From the NCBI RefSeq assembly GCF_000422305.1, contig NZ_AULN01000012.1:331001-395000 (forward strand): 64,000 nt of DNA, in the 5' to 3' direction. The notes beneath the pieces were generated by a model. That model had not been told where the DNA came from and did no database searches. It worked only from the letters and a program-made list of their open reading frames with translations. Of this stretch, positions 1 through 9,052 are shown in pieces; within the stretch, counting starts at the first letter, position 1, and every line of letters begins with the position of its first letter. Origin of the DNA: Luteimonas mephitis DSM 12574. Lineage in GTDB: Bacteria > Pseudomonadota > Gammaproteobacteria > Xanthomonadales > Xanthomonadaceae. The position numbers and the translations under genes are program-made.

Positions 1-390
1 GGCCCGGCGCCCACGCGCGATGCGGCGCCTGCCGTAATTCGCCGGAGCGGCTCCAGCCGCGGGCGTTCGCGACCCCGCGCGGTTGATTCTGGAAAGCGCA
101 AAACCGCCTGCAGCAAGGCATGCCGAGGAAACAGCAGCAAGGCACGCCGAGGAAATGCCTTCGGCGCAGGCGGGCTTGCTTCTTGCGCCGCATCCTTGCA
201 ACAGCTCGCAGCTGGAGCCGCTCCCGCAACGACAGGCCGGAAGCGCCGCGTCATTCCCGTGTGCAAACAGGACAACGTGCGAGCCAGACAAGACGAACGG
301 CCGCTTGCGCGACCGTTCGTCCGTGGCCCGGGGGGCTGGGCCGACGGGTGACGACGATTGGGGCGTCGTCGCCCGCCATCCCCTGGGGGA
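1..390. other. Intergenic stretch with degenerate repeats
   Basis: I see no convincing gene. An open frame running in from outside ends in TAA at 35-37 and could be the tail of a plus-strand gene. Positions 42-66 and 207-233 are facing, degenerate copies of the GGAGCGGCTnCAGCCGC palindrome found elsewhere in the window. Positions 111-131 and 135-155 are near-identical 21-bp direct copies (CAGCAAGGCAtGCCGAGGAAA, one mismatch). Confidence 0.5.
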
Positions 391-2052
391 TCAAGGAGGC
401 GACAGGTAGTAGGCGTTGCCGTAGGGATTGCCGTAGCTGACCTGCTGCGAGCCGTCGGGGTTGATGTTGTTGGAACCGATCAGCTTGACGTTGCCGTTGT
501 TGTTGCTGGCCACCAGTTCGACGTGGCCGCCGTAGTTGAGGATGCACACATCGCCGGGTTTGGCCTGCGCTGCCGGGACCACCTTCCAGCCCTGCGCCTT
601 GAGCCTGCTGGCGGTGCCGGCCACGGTGTTGTCGTGCCAGTTGATCGCCCCGGCCTTCTGCAGCACGGCGGTGACGAAGTTGGCGCAGTTGACGTTGTTC
701 GGCACCCAGGACTCCATCGGCAGCTCGCCGCTGCGCTTGAGGTCCGAGGCGTTGCGGCCGAGGAAGCGCTGGGCGATGTCGACGATGTTGCCGTTGCCGG
801 TGCCGGACGTGCCCGAAGTGCCTGACGTCCCCGATGTGCCCGAGGTTCCCGAAGTGCCTGAAGTGCCCGAAGTACCGCCGCCACCCGGGATATGCAGCTG
901 CTGCCCCGGGTAGATCAGGTTCGGGTTGTGGATCTGGGGGTTGGCGTTGACCAGGGCCGACAGCGAAACGCCGTGGCTGGCCGCGATGGCCGACAGGTTG
1001 TCGCCGCTGCGCACGGTGTAGCTGCCACCGCCCGCGCCGCCGGAGAGGTGGATGGCCTGGCCCGGATGGATCAGGTTGGGGTTGCTGATCTGCGGATTGG
1101 CGCGGATCAGCGCATCGAGCGACATGCCGTTGTTCGCCGCGATCTGCGACAGCGTGTCGCCGGAGCGCACGGTATAGCTGCTGCTGGTGCCACCGCTGTT
1201 GCCACCGCCCTTGCCCGGGTCGGTCGGGCCCGGCTTGTCCGGGATCGACGAACCGCCCTGGTCGATGTTGCCGTCGACGCGGCCGCGCACCGCGTTCGCC
1301 GCTTCGCCGGCCGTGATGCGGCCGTCGCCGTTCCGGTCCAGCCCGCTGTTCCACCGGTAGGCGCTGCTGCCGCTCGACCACAGCGTCGAGGCGGGATCGG
1401 ACTTGGGCGAGCCGTACAGCACCGAGGTGTACACGCCTTCGAGCGTGGACAGCTTGCCGTTGTGCGCACCGGCGCGCTGCATGAAGTATTTCTCGACGTA
1501 CTGCAGCTGGTCGACCGAGCTCATGCGCGAGAGCGCCGAGGTGCTGGTTCCCAGCTCGGAGGCGGTATTGGGCATGAACTGGATCAGGCCGGTCGCGCCG
1601 CTGCCGGCGTTGTTCTTCTGCCCGGGCGAGAAGCTGCCGCCGGTCTCGAAGCTCATCACCGCCATCAGGTATTCGGGCTTGGTGCCCAGGCGCGCGGCCA
1701 TGTCCTCGACGCCCTTGATGAAGGCCGGGGTCACGTTGGGGTTGCCCTGCACGCCGGAAATCCGGTCGTAGTCGAACTTGCCGCCGGTCGACGCCACGTC
1801 GCCGGCGGGACTGGCGTTGCCCGCGCTGCCGGTCGAACCGGCTGGCGAACCGCCGCCCGGGATGTCGAGCCGGTCGCCGGGATAGATGACGTCGGGGTTG
1901 CGGATCTGCGGGTTGGCCGCCAGCAGCGCCGACAGCGAGACGCCGTTCTGCCGGGCAATGGCCGACAGCGTGTCGCCGTGCTCGATGGTGTAGCTGGCCT
2001 GCGCGTTGCGCGCGGCCGGGTTGTGTTGGGAAGAGACCGGCGAAATGCCCAT
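391..2052 (-). CDS. LysM-repeat peptidoglycan hydrolase, multi-domain
   Basis: This is a 553-residue cell-wall-active protein. A LysM module lies at about residues 20-65. A lytic-transglycosylase-like segment with FETGG and GLIQFMP follows (about 130-165), then an EF-hand-like loop (DRNGDGRIT, about 240). Two more LysM modules sit at about 295-390, then a tract of eight TSG triplets. The C-terminus resembles a CHAP/NlpC-type hydrolase, with a candidate nucleophile in NCANFV (Cys about 456) and His in GGHVELV (about 509). I chose the ATG at 2052 because AAGGAG stands five bases upstream; an in-frame ATG at 2121 would add 23 unremarkable residues. No signal peptide is visible, so export would need a dedicated secretion system or lysis. 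It could be an endolysin-like or toxin-like enzyme; the substrate is inferred from domains only. Confidence 0.8.
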   Translation of the reverse strand: MGISPVSSQHNPAARNAQASYTIEHGDTLSAIARQNGVSLSALLAANPQIRNPDVIYPGDRLDIPGGGSPAGSTGSAGNASPAGDVASTGGKFDYDRISGVQGNPNVTPAFIKGVEDMAARLGTKPEYLMAVMSFETGGSFSPGQKNNAGSGATGLIQFMPNTASELGTSTSALSRMSSVDQLQYVEKYFMQRAGAHNGKLSTLEGVYTSVLYGSPKSDPASTLWSSGSSAYRWNSGLDRNGDGRITAGEAANAVRGRVDGNIDQGGSSIPDKPGPTDPGKGGGNSGGTSSSYTVRSGDTLSQIAANNGMSLDALIRANPQISNPNLIHPGQAIHLSGGAGGGSYTVRSGDNLSAIAASHGVSLSALVNANPQIHNPNLIYPGQQLHIPGGGGTSGTSGTSGTSGTSGTSGTSGTSGTGNGNIVDIAQRFLGRNASDLKRSGELPMESWVPNNVNCANFVTAVLQKAGAINWHDNTVAGTASRLKAQGWKVVPAAQAKPGDVCILNYGGHVELVASNNNGNVKLIGSNNINPDGSQQVSYGNPYGNAYYLSPP

Positions 2053-2464
2053 GGATGCTCCTTGCGCTCGCGGAAGGTGACGCCCGAGCTCCCCGTGCTC
2101 CAGCTGCGTCGATTCCAACATCGCGCCACGGCACCGGCCATCCCGGGCGTGCCCTACCTAGGGTTGTCCCGGGCTGGGCAACGGGGTAGGCCGCCTGGGC
2201 GCCTCCGCGCAATCCATCGCTGCCGCCCGCTGCATGCTCCGCGGCCAACAGCCAGCCGTAGGTCGGGCCTACGCGCCCGACGCTCCGCGTAACTCATCGT
2301 CATCGTCTGCGGGATGCCCGCGGCCAAGAGCCAGCCGTAGCTCGGGCCTGCGCGCCCGACGCTCCGCTATGCGCCTGATCCCTGCGTAACCCGTCGTCGC
2401 CGTCCAGCAGATGCGCGCGGCCAAGAGCCGTCGGGGCTGTAGCCCCGACCTGCGGCGGGTGCCG
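2053..2464. other. Intergenic region with three related repeat units
   Basis: The stretch carries no gene. It separates two minus-strand genes and must hold the promoter of the LysM gene. Most of it is occupied by the repeat units described at 2241-2455. Confidence 0.6.
2241..2455. repeat. Three degenerate tandem units with GTCGGGC hairpins
   Basis: Units beginning GCGGCCAA at 2241, 2320 and 2417 share the body CAGCCGTAGnTCGGGCC and end in CCCGACGCTCCGC. Each contains a hairpin, GTCGGGC paired with GCCCGAC around a loop of about six bases. In the third unit the hairpin is inverted (GTCGGGGC, TGTA, GCCCCGAC). The same hairpin family recurs at 18617, 28393, 28469, 28594, 29840 and 29885. Confidence 0.7.
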
Positions 2465-3034
2465 CTATCGGGCCGGCTTGAACACCACTTTCGTGCTCAC
2501 CGCGACCTCGTCGGGGATCGTCGCTGTGTCGGACCAGTCGCCGCCGCCGACGCCGAACGCCAGCCGCTTCACCGTCGCCTTGCCCGCCAGCACCGGCGCG
2601 GTGCCCGGGGTCCAGGTGAAGGTCAGGGTGACCGGCTTGCTCACGCCGCGCAGTTCCAGGGTGCCGTCGGCGGCGTACTGGTCGCCACCCAGGCTGCGGA
2701 ACCCGGTCGCGCGGTAGCGCGCCTGGGCGAACTTCGCCACGTTGAAGAAGTCGCTGCCGCGCAGGGTGGCGTCGCGGTCGTCGTTGCCGGTCTTTGCGCC
2801 GGCCAGCGGGATGGTGACGTCGAGCTTCCCGCTTGCCAGGTTGGCCGGGTCGAAGCTGAGCTTCGTCGAGAAGCCGGGGAAGGTGCCGGTGAACACCTCG
2901 CCGTCGTACTTGGTCGCGAACACCAGGGTCGAGCCGGCGTCCTGCACGTAGTCGGCAGCCGATGCGGGCGCGGCGGCCAGCAGCGCGACGAGGGTGGCGG
3001 CAACGGCAGCCGGCGTGGTGAGTTTGTGGGACAT
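2465..3034 (-). CDS. YceI family periplasmic protein
   Basis: A 189-residue protein with a clear signal peptide (hydrophobic core AATLVALLAAAPASA, cleavage about residue 26) followed by a complete YceI lipocalin-like beta-barrel. Family hallmarks are visible: the opening strand, FDP, the SDFFNVAKFAQARYRAT segment and GVSKPVTLTF. YceI proteins bind isoprenoid-type lipids such as ubiquinone precursors in the periplasm; the ligand here is unknown. It lies just downstream of the cytochrome b561 gene on the same strand and is the second YceI of the module, the other being at 3680-4429. The inverted palindromic pair at 3057-3111 separates it from cytochrome b561, so it may have its own promoter or depend on readthrough. 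Confidence 0.93.
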   Translation of the reverse strand: MSHKLTTPAAVAATLVALLAAAPASAADYVQDAGSTLVFATKYDGEVFTGTFPGFSTKLSFDPANLASGKLDVTIPLAGAKTGNDDRDATLRGSDFFNVAKFAQARYRATGFRSLGGDQYAADGTLELRGVSKPVTLTFTWTPGTAPVLAGKATVKRLAFGVGGGDWSDTATIPDEVAVSTKVVFKPAR

Positions 3035-3056
3035 GTCAGGACTCCTGTGGGGACAT

Positions 3057-3111
3057 GTAGGAGCGGCCCATGGCCGCGATCGTTCCCGTCGCGGCCATGG
3101 GCCGCTCCTAC
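3057..3111. repeat. REP-like inverted pair, GGCCCATGGCC variant
   Basis: Two facing copies of GTAGGAGCGGCCCATGGCC flank a spacer of a few bases and would form a long hairpin. The TAG in the head of the right-hand copy is the stop codon of the cytochrome b561 gene. Confidence 0.9.
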
Positions 3112-3683
3112 CGGTGATTCGAAGAGTCGCGACTGCGCCGTCTGGGCAGCATCCGCGTCAACGTCGCGTCGTTCTGGAACAGGTGGTGGTAGAACGCCGC
3201 CGCCGCGTGCATCGCGACCAGCGCCACCAGCACCCAGAACAGCAGTTCGTGCGCATCGTGCGACAGTTCGCTCAGGCCCTGGTTCGGCGCCGACAGCTTC
3301 GGCATCAGCACCAGGCCGAACCAGCGGAACGGGCGCAGCCCGCTGGCCGAGTCGTACAGCCAGCCCGACAGCGGCATCGCCAGCAGCAGCGCGTACAGCA
3401 GGAAATGGGTCAGCGACGCGACCCGCAGCTGCCACGACGGCGTGCCGGCCACCGGCTTCGGCGTGCCCGCGTACAGCCGCCAGGCGATGCGTACCAGCAC
3501 CAGCGCCAGCACGGTGATGCCGACCGACTTGTGCATCGTGTAGACCCAGAAGTACTTCGGCGTCTTCGGCAGCTCGTCCAGGGTCAGGCCGACGATCGCC
3601 AGCATCAGGACCAGCAGCACGATCAGCCAGTGCAGCAGCTGGCTGACGGGGCCCCAGCGGTCGGCGGTGTTCTTCCAGGTCAT
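3108..3683 (-). CDS. Cytochrome b561 family protein
   Basis: A 191-residue inner-membrane protein with four predicted membrane helices. Conserved histidines that can ligate two b hemes are visible in LLHWLIVL (helix 1), MHKSVGI (helix 2), LTHFLLYALLLAMPLSGW (helix 3) and DAHELLFW/AMHAAAAFYHH (helix 4). This family passes electrons from ubiquinol to periplasmic acceptors such as superoxide. The ATG at 3683 overlaps the stop of the upstream YceI gene by four bases (ATGA), so the two are translationally coupled. The yceI-b561 pairing is common in proteobacteria and suggests quinone-linked chemistry. The C-terminus is extended by an arginine-rich tail, and the stop codon is supplied by a palindromic repeat. 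Confidence 0.93.
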   Translation of the reverse strand: MTWKNTADRWGPVSQLLHWLIVLLVLMLAIVGLTLDELPKTPKYFWVYTMHKSVGITVLALVLVRIAWRLYAGTPKPVAGTPSWQLRVASLTHFLLYALLLAMPLSGWLYDSASGLRPFRWFGLVLMPKLSAPNQGLSELSHDAHELLFWVLVALVAMHAAAAFYHHLFQNDATLTRMLPRRRSRDSSNHR

Positions 3684-4429
3684 GGCGTCGGGTCCGGGGG
3701 CGTGGTCGGTTCGGCGGGGCTGGTGTCTTCGGAAGGCGCCTGGCTGTCGTTGTCGTCGCGCATGTCGTCGCGTGCGTCGCCGCCGCGCACGCGCTGCGCC
3801 TCGGCTTCGATGCGCAGCGTGACGCTGTCGCCGATCACCGTCGGCCAGGCGTCGATGCCGAAGGCCTTGCGGCTGATCGTCGCGGTCGCCGAGAAGCCGG
3901 CCGTGCGGCGGAACGGCGGCAGCGGGTAGCGCTTGAGCTGGTTGAACGCCACGTCGAGCTGCACCTCGCGCGACACACCGCGCAGGGTCAGCGTGCCGAA
4001 GACGCGGGCGTGGGTTGCATCGACCGGCTCCACCCGCGTCGACACGAAGCGCGCATGCGGATGGCCGTCGCCGTCGAGCAGGTTGCCGCCGAGCGCCGCG
4101 CGGTTCCACTTGTCGTCGCCCAGGTCGAGCCGCGCCAGCGGCACGCTGACCTCGACGCGCGCGCTGGCCCAGTCCTCGGGATCGAACACCAGCGTCCCGG
4201 TGCTGCCCGACACCGTGCCGATCGCCTGCGAATAACCGGCATGCGAGATTTCGAACATCACCCGCGTATGCACCGGATCGATGGCGTAGCGTTCGGCTTG
4301 CGCGAATACCGCCGCCGGCGCGGCGAGCAGCGCCAGCAGCAAGGCAGCGGCATGCAGGCGAGCCGTGCGCGATGCGGGCCACGACGCGAATCGGGAACTG
4401 CGTGCCAGGACGGGAGTCGGCGGGGACAT
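3680..4429 (-). CDS. YceI family protein with C-terminal acidic tail
   Basis: A 249-residue YceI-type protein. A signal peptide ends near AVFAQA (about residue 44), followed by the barrel beginning with YAIDPVHTRVMFEISHAG, which contains FDPEDWASARVEVSVPLA and GVSREVQLDV. The last 35 residues are a low-complexity Asp/Pro/Glu/Thr tail absent from the first YceI. The start at 4429 gives the most compact signal peptide, but its ribosome-binding site is weak, and an ATG about 13 codons upstream is possible. It is the first gene of a yceI-cytochrome b561-yceI module and overlaps cytochrome b561 by four bases. The ligand is not predictable. Confidence 0.9.
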   Translation of the reverse strand: MSPPTPVLARSSRFASWPASRTARLHAAALLLALLAAPAAVFAQAERYAIDPVHTRVMFEISHAGYSQAIGTVSGSTGTLVFDPEDWASARVEVSVPLARLDLGDDKWNRAALGGNLLDGDGHPHARFVSTRVEPVDATHARVFGTLTLRGVSREVQLDVAFNQLKRYPLPPFRRTAGFSATATISRKAFGIDAWPTVIGDSVTLRIEAEAQRVRGGDARDDMRDDNDSQAPSEDTSPAEPTTPPDPTP

Positions 4430-4555
4430 GAGGGGGATTCTAGGGGCATGCGGCCGGTCGTGGCCGTTCATCCCGGGCGGGGCCGGCCTTGCATGCGCAA
4501 CGCTGCGTTGCGAGGATTCACGGGCGCCGGGGAGCGCGCGCCGGGGGAGGGAACC

Positions 4556-7500
4556 ATGTTGCGCACATTGATCGTGCTGCCGCTCGCAGTGCTGCTCGCG
4601 CTGCTGGCCATCGCCGGCAGCGCCCGCGCCGCGGTGCCGGAAACGCCGCGCTTCCGCATCATCGGCGCCGCGCAGGGGCTGCCGTCCACCGATTTTTTCG
4701 GCATCGCCCGCGACCATGACGGCTACATCTGGATCGCCACCGGCGACGGCCTGGCGCGTTACGACGGGCTGCAGATGCGCGTCTGGCGCCACGAGCCCGG
4801 CGATCCGGAGTCGCTGCCCGGCAACAACGTCCAATACGTGCATGTCGACCACCGCGACCGGGTCTGGGTGGCCACCGAGAATGGCGGCCTGAGTGTGCTC
4901 GACCGCGATCGCCGCGGCTTCCGCCACATCCGCAAGGCCGACCACCCGCAGATGGGCAGCGACGACGTGTTCGCCATCGCCAGCCGCGGCGACGACATCT
5001 GGTTCGGCAACTACGAAGGCGGCCTGCACCACCTCGCGCCGGACGGCCGCATCACCCGCTACGCGCACGACGACGGCGATCCCGACAGCCTGCCGTCGGA
5101 CACCATCATGTCGCTGGCGTTCGCACGCGACGGCACGCTGTGGATCGGCACCCGCGCCGGCGTGGCGAAGTTCGCCGACGGCCGCGTCCAGCGCGTTGCC
5201 ATGCCGATGGAGGCAACGCCGCTGCTGTACGCGGCAACGCTGGTGGACGACGACCTGTGGGTGGGCACCGCGCAGGGCGTGTACGTGCTCGGCGCCGGCG
5301 AGCGCTGGTCGCAGCCGGAATGGACGCCGATGTTCGAGCGCCCCAACGCGCTGATCCAGATCGCACGCGACGACGACGGTGCGTACTGGCTCGGCAGCCA
5401 GCGCGGCCTGTGGCGCGTTTTGCCGGGACAGGTGCCGGTGCCGGTGCCGCTGGGCGGGCCGGGCATCGTCAGGCCGATCACCGCGCTGCTGCGCACCGAC
5501 GACGGCGCGCTGTGGGTGCCGGTCGCCGGCGCGGGCCTGGGGTATCTGCGTTCGGACTGGCGCTCGGTCGCGCAGTTCTCGCGCGCCGGCGGCGTGCTCC
5601 AGGGCGAGTTCTATCGCGCCATCGCGCCGGCGCACGACGGCGGCGTGTGGCTCGGTGCCTACAACGGCCTGGTCGAGCACATCGACGCCGAAGGCGAGAT
5701 TTCCAGCTTCGGCGACGACGTGCGCGACCGGCTGCGCGACGTGCGCATGTACGCCATCGCCGAGGACCTGGACGGCCGCCTGTGGATCGGCGCCAGCGGG
5801 CGCCTGCTGCGGCTGTCGTCCGACGGCGCCATCGACGAGTGGAAGCGCGCGCGCACCAGCGACGCCATGCTGCCCGGCTACGTCGACCTGCTGCGCATCG
5901 CCCCCGATGGCAGCCTCTGGCTGTCCAGCAAGGGCGGCGGCATCCAGCATCGCAACCCCGCCAATGGCGCGGTGCTCCATGCCTGGCCGACGGGCGATGG
6001 CGACGGCGTCGGCAATGGCGAAACCGAGGAACTGGCGTTCGCCCCCGGCAGCGGCGAACCGTGGATCGCCGGTGCGCAAGGCCTGGCGCGCCTGGATGCC
6101 GCCAGCGGCCGTTTCGTGCCGGTGCCGGCGATGGCCGGCGCCAAGGTGTTCGCCTTCGCCTTCGACGGCCCAGATGCGCTGTGGCTGCAGCGCCTGTCCG
6201 GGCTGGAGCGCTACGAACGCGACAACGGCCAGTGGCGGCGCAGCGCCAGCGTGGGCGTCGAAGCCGGCCTGCCGTCGGTGGGTGCCGCCGGTCTGCTCGT
6301 GGACGCGCAGCACCGGGTGTGGATGTCCACCACGCGCGGCCTGTTCCGCTGGACGCCGTCGACCCTGCGCCTGCGCCAGTACGGCGTCCAGCAGGGCATC
6401 GGCAGCCAGGAATTCCTCGAGCGCGCCATCACCATCACCGCCGGCGGCATGCTCGCCGCCACCACCGCCGACGGCGGTGTGGTGCTGGTCGATACCCTCG
6501 CTGCAGAACACGCGCCGGCCACGCCGACGCTGCGGATCGATTCGTTCGCGGTGCGCCGCGACGGCCGCTGGCAGCCGCTGCCGCTGCAGCCGGCGATGTC
6601 GCTGTCGCCTAGCGAACACGAGTTCACCGTGCGCGCGCGCCTGCTGGCCTACGACGACCCCGAGTCCAACCGCTACTGGTCGAAGCTCGAAGGCTTCGAC
6701 AGCGACTGGGTACAGCAGGGTGCCAGCGGCGAACGCAGCTTCACCGGCCTGCCCGCCGGCAGGTACACGCTGCGCATGCGCGCCGCCGACGCCGCCGGCG
6801 CCGCCGCCGGCGAGCAGGTGCTCAAGCTCGTCGTGCGGCCGCCGTGGTGGCGCACCGCGTGGGCGCGCGTGGCGCTGGTGCTGGCCGCGCTGCTGATGCT
6901 GTGGAAGGGCGCCACCGACTATCGCCAGCGCCTGCGCCGCCGCAGCGACTGGCAGATGGCCCAGCACCAGCGCGAAGTCGCCGAGCAGGCCTCGCAGGCC
7001 AAGAGCCGCTTCCTCGCCACCCTGGGCCACGAAGTGCGCACGCCCATGACCGGCGTGCTGGGCATGAGCGAGCTGCTGCTGGCCACCGACCTCGATGCCC
7101 GCCAGCGCGGTTACACCGAATCGATCCGCAATGCCGGCGACCACCTGATGCGGCTGGTCAACGACGCCCTCGACCTGGCCCGGATCGAAGCGGGCAAGCT
7201 CGAACTCGACGCCCGTCCGTTCGACCTGCATGCGCTGGTCGCCGACGTGGTCGCGCTGATGGCGCCGGTGGCGCGCAAGCGCGGGCTGCGCTTCGAGCAA
7301 TCGCTGGCCGCCGACACCCCGCGCTGGGTCAGCGGCGACGCCGTGCGCCTGCGCCAGATCCTGCTCAACCTGCTCGGCAACGCCATCAAGTTCACCGACC
7401 GGGGCGAAGTCGCGCTGCGCGTGCAGCCGCACGGCGATGGCGTGCGCGCGGTGGTCGGCGACACCGGCCCCGGCCTCAACGACGAGCAGAAGCAGCGCCT

Positions 7501-8143
7501 GTTCCGCCGCTTCGAACAGGCCGAAGGCGCGCGCACCGCGGCCCGCTACGGCGGCAGCGGCCTGGGCCTGGCGATCTGTCAGGAACTCGCCGACGCCATG
7601 GGCGGCCGGATCGTCGTCGACAGCGCGCCGGGGCAGGGCACCCGCTTCAGCGTCGACCTGCCGCTGCCCGCCGTCGCGTCCCCGGCCACGGCCGCCGCCG
7701 CCCGCCCCGCGACCGAGGCAGCCGCGCCCGGCCCCCAGCAGCTGCTGCTGGTCGAAGACGACCCCACCGTGGCCGAAGTCATCACCGGCCTGCTGCGCGC
7801 GCAGGGCCACCGCGTGGTCCACGCCGCCCACGGCCTGGCCGCGCTGGCCGAGGCTTCCGCGCAGCGCTTCGACCTGGCCCTGCTCGACCTCGACCTGCCC
7901 GGCCTCGACGGCCTCGCCCTGGCCCGGCAGCTGCGCGCAAGCGGTTTCACCCAGCCGCTGCTCGCCGTCACCGCCCGCGCCGACCCCGATGCCGAACCCC
8001 AGGCCCGGGCCGCCGGCTTCGACGGCTTCCTGCGCAAACCCGTCACCGGCGAAATCCTCGCCGACGCCATCCAGGCGCTGCTGCCCGCCGCCCCCGCCAG
8101 CGCCCCCGCCGTCCCGCCGGCCCCGCCTGCCCCGCCCTTGTAG
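4556..8143 (+). CDS. Hybrid sensor histidine kinase with beta-propeller sensor
   Basis: A 1195-residue one-component phosphorelay protein. A signal peptide (about 1-26) is followed by a periplasmic propeller of two-component-regulator repeats (recurring DGxxWIGTxxGL patterns, about 30-670). Next come a Y_Y_Y-type domain (about 680-760), one membrane helix (ARVALVLAALLML) and a HisKA domain with phosphoacceptor His at about 825 (LGHEVRTPMTG). The ATPase domain has NLLGNAIKFTD, DTGPG and GSGLGLAI. The C-terminal receiver has phosphoacceptor Asp at about 1111 (LLDLDLPG) and the switch Lys in LRKPV. The family in Bacteroidetes and Xanthomonadales often senses carbohydrates; the ligand here is unknown. 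GGAGG lies just upstream of the ATG. No separate output regulator is adjacent. The stop codon TAG belongs to the repeat at 8140. Confidence 0.95.
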   Translation: MLRTLIVLPLAVLLALLAIAGSARAAVPETPRFRIIGAAQGLPSTDFFGIARDHDGYIWIATGDGLARYDGLQMRVWRHEPGDPESLPGNNVQYVHVDHRDRVWVATENGGLSVLDRDRRGFRHIRKADHPQMGSDDVFAIASRGDDIWFGNYEGGLHHLAPDGRITRYAHDDGDPDSLPSDTIMSLAFARDGTLWIGTRAGVAKFADGRVQRVAMPMEATPLLYAATLVDDDLWVGTAQGVYVLGAGERWSQPEWTPMFERPNALIQIARDDDGAYWLGSQRGLWRVLPGQVPVPVPLGGPGIVRPITALLRTDDGALWVPVAGAGLGYLRSDWRSVAQFSRAGGVLQGEFYRAIAPAHDGGVWLGAYNGLVEHIDAEGEISSFGDDVRDRLRDVRMYAIAEDLDGRLWIGASGRLLRLSSDGAIDEWKRARTSDAMLPGYVDLLRIAPDGSLWLSSKGGGIQHRNPANGAVLHAWPTGDGDGVGNGETEELAFAPGSGEPWIAGAQGLARLDAASGRFVPVPAMAGAKVFAFAFDGPDALWLQRLSGLERYERDNGQWRRSASVGVEAGLPSVGAAGLLVDAQHRVWMSTTRGLFRWTPSTLRLRQYGVQQGIGSQEFLERAITITAGGMLAATTADGGVVLVDTLAAEHAPATPTLRIDSFAVRRDGRWQPLPLQPAMSLSPSEHEFTVRARLLAYDDPESNRYWSKLEGFDSDWVQQGASGERSFTGLPAGRYTLRMRAADAAGAAAGEQVLKLVVRPPWWRTAWARVALVLAALLMLWKGATDYRQRLRRRSDWQMAQHQREVAEQASQAKSRFLATLGHEVRTPMTGVLGMSELLLATDLDARQRGYTESIRNAGDHLMRLVNDALDLARIEAGKLELDARPFDLHALVADVVALMAPVARKRGLRFEQSLAADTPRWVSGDAVRLRQILLNLLGNAIKFTDRGEVALRVQPHGDGVRAVVGDTGPGLNDEQKQRLFRRFEQAEGARTAARYGGSGLGLAICQELADAMGGRIVVDSAPGQGTRFSVDLPLPAVASPATAAAARPATEAAAPGPQQLLLVEDDPTVAEVITGLLRAQGHRVVHAAHGLAALAEASAQRFDLALLDLDLPGLDGLALARQLRASGFTQPLLAVTARADPDAEPQARAAGFDGFLRKPVTGEILADAIQALLPAAPASAPAVPPAPPAPPL

Positions 8144-8161
8144 GAGCGGCTTCAGCCGCGA
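8140..8161 (+). repeat. REP-like element, GGCTTCAGCC variant
   Basis: A single GTAGGAGCGGCTTCAGCCGC element directly at the end of the histidine kinase gene. Its TAG (8141-8143) is the kinase stop codon. No facing partner follows. Confidence 0.85.
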
Positions 8162-8349
8162 ACCCGCGTCACCCCATTTTGTTGGCAAGCAAAGCAGCCC
8201 GCACGCAGCCCCACCAGGAATCGCCCGGCGCGGCCCGGCATTCCTAGGAAAACTTCTCCCCCGGCCCCGATCCACCCCTTCCCGCGGCTACCATTCCCTC
8301 CCTTGCCCCGCGTCGGTCCCGTCGCACGCAGGGCAGGACAGGGGGGAGC

Positions 8350-9015
8350 ATGACCACACTGACCGATCGTTTCAGCCGGGCCGTCGACTACGCCCGCATC
8401 GCCCACGCGCGGCAGCTGCGCAAGGGCACCTACGTCCCGTACCTGAGCCACGTGCTCGGCGTCGCCGCGCTGGTGATCGAGTTCGGCGGCAACGAGGACC
8501 AGGCCATCGCGGCCCTGCTGCACGACACCATCGAGGACTGCGGCCAGGCCCACGAAGCCATGATCCGCGCCCTGTTCGGCGAGGCCGTCGTCGACATCGT
8601 CATCGCCTGCACCGACGTCTCCGCCGAAGCCCGCGCCGCCGATGCCGATCCCGAGATTGCCCGCAGCAACTGGTACGACCGCAAGCGCGCCCACCTGGCC
8701 AACACCATCGACGCCGACGACAGCGTGCTGCTCGTCAGCGCCTGCGAAAAGCTCCACAACGCCCGCGCCATCGTCCAGGACCTCGAGAACGCCGCCATCG
8801 GCGTGGCCGTGTTCGATCGCTTCAACGGCGGCCGCGAAGGCACGCTGGGCTACTACCAGTCGCTGGCGCACGTGTTCGCCACCCGCAACGTCGTGGTTGC
8901 CGGCGAATTCGACATCGCCGTCGGGCGCATGCACGAACTGGCCGGCCACAGGCCGCGCCTGCCGCTGCGCTCGGCCGAAGAGGTCGAGCGCCGGCGCATC
9001 CTCGACTGCCACTGA
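8350..9015 (+). CDS. HD-domain phosphohydrolase, SpoT-hydrolase-like
   Basis: A 221-residue soluble protein of the HD superfamily resembling small alarmone hydrolases. Visible motifs are RKGTYVPYLSHVLGV (metal His), AALLHDTIED (the HD doublet and ED) and SACEKLHNAR. In RelA/SpoT-type enzymes the last motif normally reads ADxLHN, so the metal-ligand Asp appears to be Glu here. That may alter metal use or activity. The rest of the fold, including FGEAVVDIVIACTD, is intact. A GGGGGAGC tract precedes the ATG. The following membrane protein gene starts 37 bases downstream, probably in the same transcript. Substrate is not known; (p)ppGpp is only a family-level guess. Confidence 0.82.
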   Translation: MTTLTDRFSRAVDYARIAHARQLRKGTYVPYLSHVLGVAALVIEFGGNEDQAIAALLHDTIEDCGQAHEAMIRALFGEAVVDIVIACTDVSAEARAADADPEIARSNWYDRKRAHLANTIDADDSVLLVSACEKLHNARAIVQDLENAAIGVAVFDRFNGGREGTLGYYQSLAHVFATRNVVVAGEFDIAVGRMHELAGHRPRLPLRSAEEVERRRILDCH

Positions 9016-9052
9016 AACCTCGCGACAACGTCCAACGACAGGGGATCGGGAC

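Noticed and set aside
3680-8275. Very long open frame (about 1500 codons) antisense to the hybrid histidine kinase
   Set aside because: Only its last 249 codons are a real gene (YceI). The remainder is the antisense of a well-supported kinase gene and shows low-complexity Ala/Gly/Arg composition typical of high-GC shadows.
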